From Chloroflexota bacterium (GTDB lineage Bacteria; Chloroflexota; Dehalococcoidia; Tepidiformales; Tepidiformaceae): a stretch of DNA of 6,395 bases. The notes below the pieces were generated by a model. The model ran no database searches. It was given only the letters and a program-made list of their open reading frames with translations, and was not told where the DNA came from. Position 1 is the stretch's first letter. Every line of letters begins with the position of its first letter. Of the stretch, positions 5,349 to 6,395 are shown piece after piece. Location of the stretch: contig JAKALX010000224.1 in the NCBI GenBank assembly GCA_021823905.1, forward strand, positions 1-6,395, written 5' to 3'. The translations under genes and the position numbers were made by a program.

Positions 5349-5805
5349 GCCGCGCTGGCGCGGCGCCCAGCCCTTCGGCGCGCACCTCGCGCGGGACGAG
5401 CTGCTCGCCGCAGTGGCTGCAGACGAGCGCGGGATCAGGATCGTGGCCGCATTTCTCGTGGGTCAGACGCACGGGCGGGCCGCCTTCCGGGCACTCCCAG
5501 CGGTCGCCCCAGCGCATCATCGAGATGAGCACGGGGTAAAGGTCGCGGCCCTTTTCCGTCAGCCGGTACTCGTAGCGCTCGGGCCGGTCCTGGTACAGCC
5601 GCCGGTCGAGAATCCCGTGCTCGACCAGGCTTTGCAGCCGCGTCGCGAGCACGTTCCTCGCGATCCCCAGGCGCGCCTGGAAGTCGTCGAAACGTCGAAC
5701 CCCGTTGAACGCCTCGCGCACGACGAGCATCGACCACCATTCGCCGATGACCTCCAGCGTCCGGGCCACCGAGCAGTTCATATCCGCGAAACTTGTGCGC
5801 CGCAT
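5344..5805 (-). CDS. HxlR-family winged-helix regulator with a C-terminal Cys cluster
   Basis: This 153-residue DNA-binding protein is of the HxlR (DUF24/MarR-like) family. The core is residues 9-103: NCSVARTLEVIGEWWSMLVVRE, then RFDDFQARLGIARNVLATRL as the recognition region, LVEHGILDRR, the wing YEYRLTEKGRDLYPVL, and MMRWGDRW. Cys11 is the conserved N-terminal cysteine, which serves as a redox switch in some members such as HypR of Bacillus subtilis. Beyond the core, Cys105, Cys119-x-His121 and Cys129-x2-Cys132 resemble a small zinc ribbon, an addition seen in some members of the family. Family length is usually 110-130, so this tail accounts for the extra size. The ATG at 5805 has a TAGACT box six nucleotides upstream and no ribosome-binding site. 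The gene is divergent from ilvD. Its ligand and targets are unknown, and it may repress itself. The stop codon is formed by the adjoining heptamer repeat. Confidence 0.92.
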   Translation of the reverse strand: MRRTSFADMNCSVARTLEVIGEWWSMLVVREAFNGVRRFDDFQARLGIARNVLATRLQSLVEHGILDRRLYQDRPERYEYRLTEKGRDLYPVLISMMRWGDRWECPEGGPPVRLTHEKCGHDPDPALVCSHCGEQLVPREVRAEGLGAAPARR

Positions 5806-5811
5806 GTCGAA

Positions 5812-5833
5812 AGTCTAGCACGTGCCGTCGTGC
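5812..5833 (-). promoter_or_regulatory. HxlR gene -10 box and upstream dyad, possible autoregulatory operator
   Basis: TAGACT (5817-5812 on the minus strand) lies six nucleotides before the ATG, again at leaderless spacing. Directly upstream, GCACG-TGCCGT-CGTGC (5818-5833) is an inverted repeat with 5-bp arms that also contains the 8-bp palindrome GCACGTGC. It covers the promoter spacer, where a repressor such as HxlR itself would block transcription. The promoter call is moderate and the operator role is inferred. Confidence 0.4.
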
Positions 5834-5862
5834 AACTGACCGGCCTCTTTTGCGAATGGCGA

Positions 5863-5877
5863 TTCGAGCGACTCGAA
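5863..5877. promoter_or_regulatory. 15-bp palindrome upstream of ilvD, possible operator
   Basis: TTCGAG-CGA-CTCGAA is a perfect 6-bp inverted repeat with a 3-bp spacer in the 143-bp divergent region. It lies 18 bp upstream of the TAGACT box of ilvD, where a -35 element would be. It is therefore a good site for a dimeric regulator, activator or repressor. It does not resemble the HxlR-side dyad, so two different proteins may bind this region. The binding protein is unknown. Confidence 0.4.
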
Positions 5878-5895
5878 CCAACCGGCCCACTCCGA

Positions 5896-5901
5896 TAGAC
5901 T
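5896..5901 (+). promoter_or_regulatory. Possible -10 box of ilvD
   Basis: TAGACT, identical to the box before the divergent HxlR gene, would start transcription near 5908 and give a leader of about 40 nt. GGAG at 5936-5939, nine nucleotides before the ATG, is an acceptable ribosome-binding site. The leader is short and shows no attenuator peptide or T-box element. Confidence 0.4.
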
Positions 5902-5948
5902 GCGGTTCACCTTCGCGCCCTTCCCCGGCGCCATCGGAGCTTGCCGTT

Positions 5949-6395
5949 ATGTCGTACGACACCCGCCAGCACAGCCGCGTCATGGTCGACGGTCCCGACC
6001 GCGCCCCGACCCGCTCCTACCTCAAGTCGGTCGGCCTCACAAGCGACGACCTCAAGAAGCCGCTCGTCATGGTCGCGCACGGCTGGATCGGCACGATGCC
6101 ATGCAACTTCAGCCAGCGTTCGCTCGCCCAGCAGGTCATGTCCGGCATCCGCGCCGCCGGCGGAACGCCGATGGAGGTCAACACGATCTCGATCAGCGAC
6201 GGCGAGTCGATGGGCACCGAGGGCATGAAGGCCTCGCTCATCAGCCGCGAGGTCGTCGCCGACTCGATCGAGCTCTGCGGAATCGGCTACTCCTTCGACG
6301 CCGCGGTCGTCATCGTCGGCTGCGACAAGACGATTCCCGGCGGCGCGATGGCGCTCGCCCGCCTCAACCTTCCCGGCATCATCCTCTACAGCGGC
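5949..6395 (+). CDS. ilvD: Dihydroxy-acid dehydratase, N-terminal part (runs off right edge)
   Basis: This is an iron-sulfur enzyme of branched-chain amino-acid synthesis. It dehydrates 2,3-dihydroxy-isovalerate and 2,3-dihydroxy-3-methylvalerate to the 2-keto acids in the cytosol. The 149 residues present (of about 550-570) carry RAPTRSYLKSVGL (18-30), HGWIGTMPCN (44-53) with the first cluster ligand Cys52, ISDGESMGTEGM (82-93) with metal-binding Asp84, SREVVADSIELC, and GCDKTIPGGAM (from 124). In that last motif Cys125 is a cluster ligand and Lys127 is the residue carbamylated in the family. All expected ligands are intact. The related 6-phosphogluconate dehydratase Edd and sugar-acid dehydratases share the fold, but this N-terminus and the SDGxxMGxxGM motif fit IlvD. 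The ATG at 5949 has GGAG nine nucleotides upstream. The gene is divergent from the HxlR regulator. No other ilv or leu gene is in view. Confidence 0.95.
   Translation, partial: MSYDTRQHSRVMVDGPDRAPTRSYLKSVGLTSDDLKKPLVMVAHGWIGTMPCNFSQRSLAQQVMSGIRAAGGTPMEVNTISISDGESMGTEGMKASLISREVVADSIELCGIGYSFDAAVVIVGCDKTIPGGAMALARLNLPGIILYSG

Noticed and set aside
5413..5898. 161-residue plus-strand open frame opposite the HxlR gene
   Set aside because: Antisense shadow of a clear HxlR protein, with no start context or family motif.
5902..5948. T-box or leader-peptide attenuator for ilvD
   Set aside because: The leader is only about 40 nt, with no T-box sequence, no branched-chain codon run and no terminator stem.

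Overview
The window is 6.4 kb of dense, high-GC bacterial chromosome made mostly of ordinary housekeeping genes. Lineage cannot be fixed from sequence alone. The high GC, a SCO1664-family gene (a family known mainly from Actinobacteria and Chloroflexi), and several genes that appear to start without a Shine-Dalgarno site behind a TAnnCT -10 box point to Chloroflexota, with Actinobacteriota as the alternative. That is an inference.

Layout, left to right. A minus-strand block fills about 1-3495. In its reading order it is a CinA C-terminal/PncC amidohydrolase, lspA (lipoprotein signal peptidase) and an RluA/RluD-family pseudouridine synthase whose start overlaps the end of lspA by 49 nt. After a 148-nt gap comes a stand-alone CZB zinc-binding protein, and after a 163-nt gap comes gltX (glutamyl-tRNA synthetase), which runs off the left edge. 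On the plus strand, reading away from pncC, are a PhzF-family isomerase and a SCO1664-family PI3K/PI4K-like protein. These converge on a minus-strand HxlR-type regulator, which is divergent from ilvD (dihydroxy-acid dehydratase). ilvD runs off the right edge.

The genes do not form one pathway. They cover tRNA charging, rRNA modification, lipoprotein maturation, NAD-related salvage and branched-chain amino-acid synthesis, plus three genes of unknown specific role (CZB, PhzF, SCO1664). No transposase, integrase, phage gene, CRISPR array, tRNA or rRNA is visible, and I see no clear multi-gene undescribed system.

The most unusual material is non-coding. Two sets of 7-bp tandem repeats sit exactly at gene borders. 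One (ATTCACG units) runs up to the start codon of gltX, so that gene has no normal ribosome-binding site. The other (ATTGCCG units and their complement) forms a 28-bp-arm inverted repeat between convergent genes and supplies the stop codon of the HxlR gene. Other points worth a second look are a recurring TAnnCT box 5-6 nt before three ATG codons, a Ser-to-Thr change at the presumed PncC nucleophile, the free-standing CZB domain, and a pair of palindromes in the HxlR/ilvD divergent promoter.
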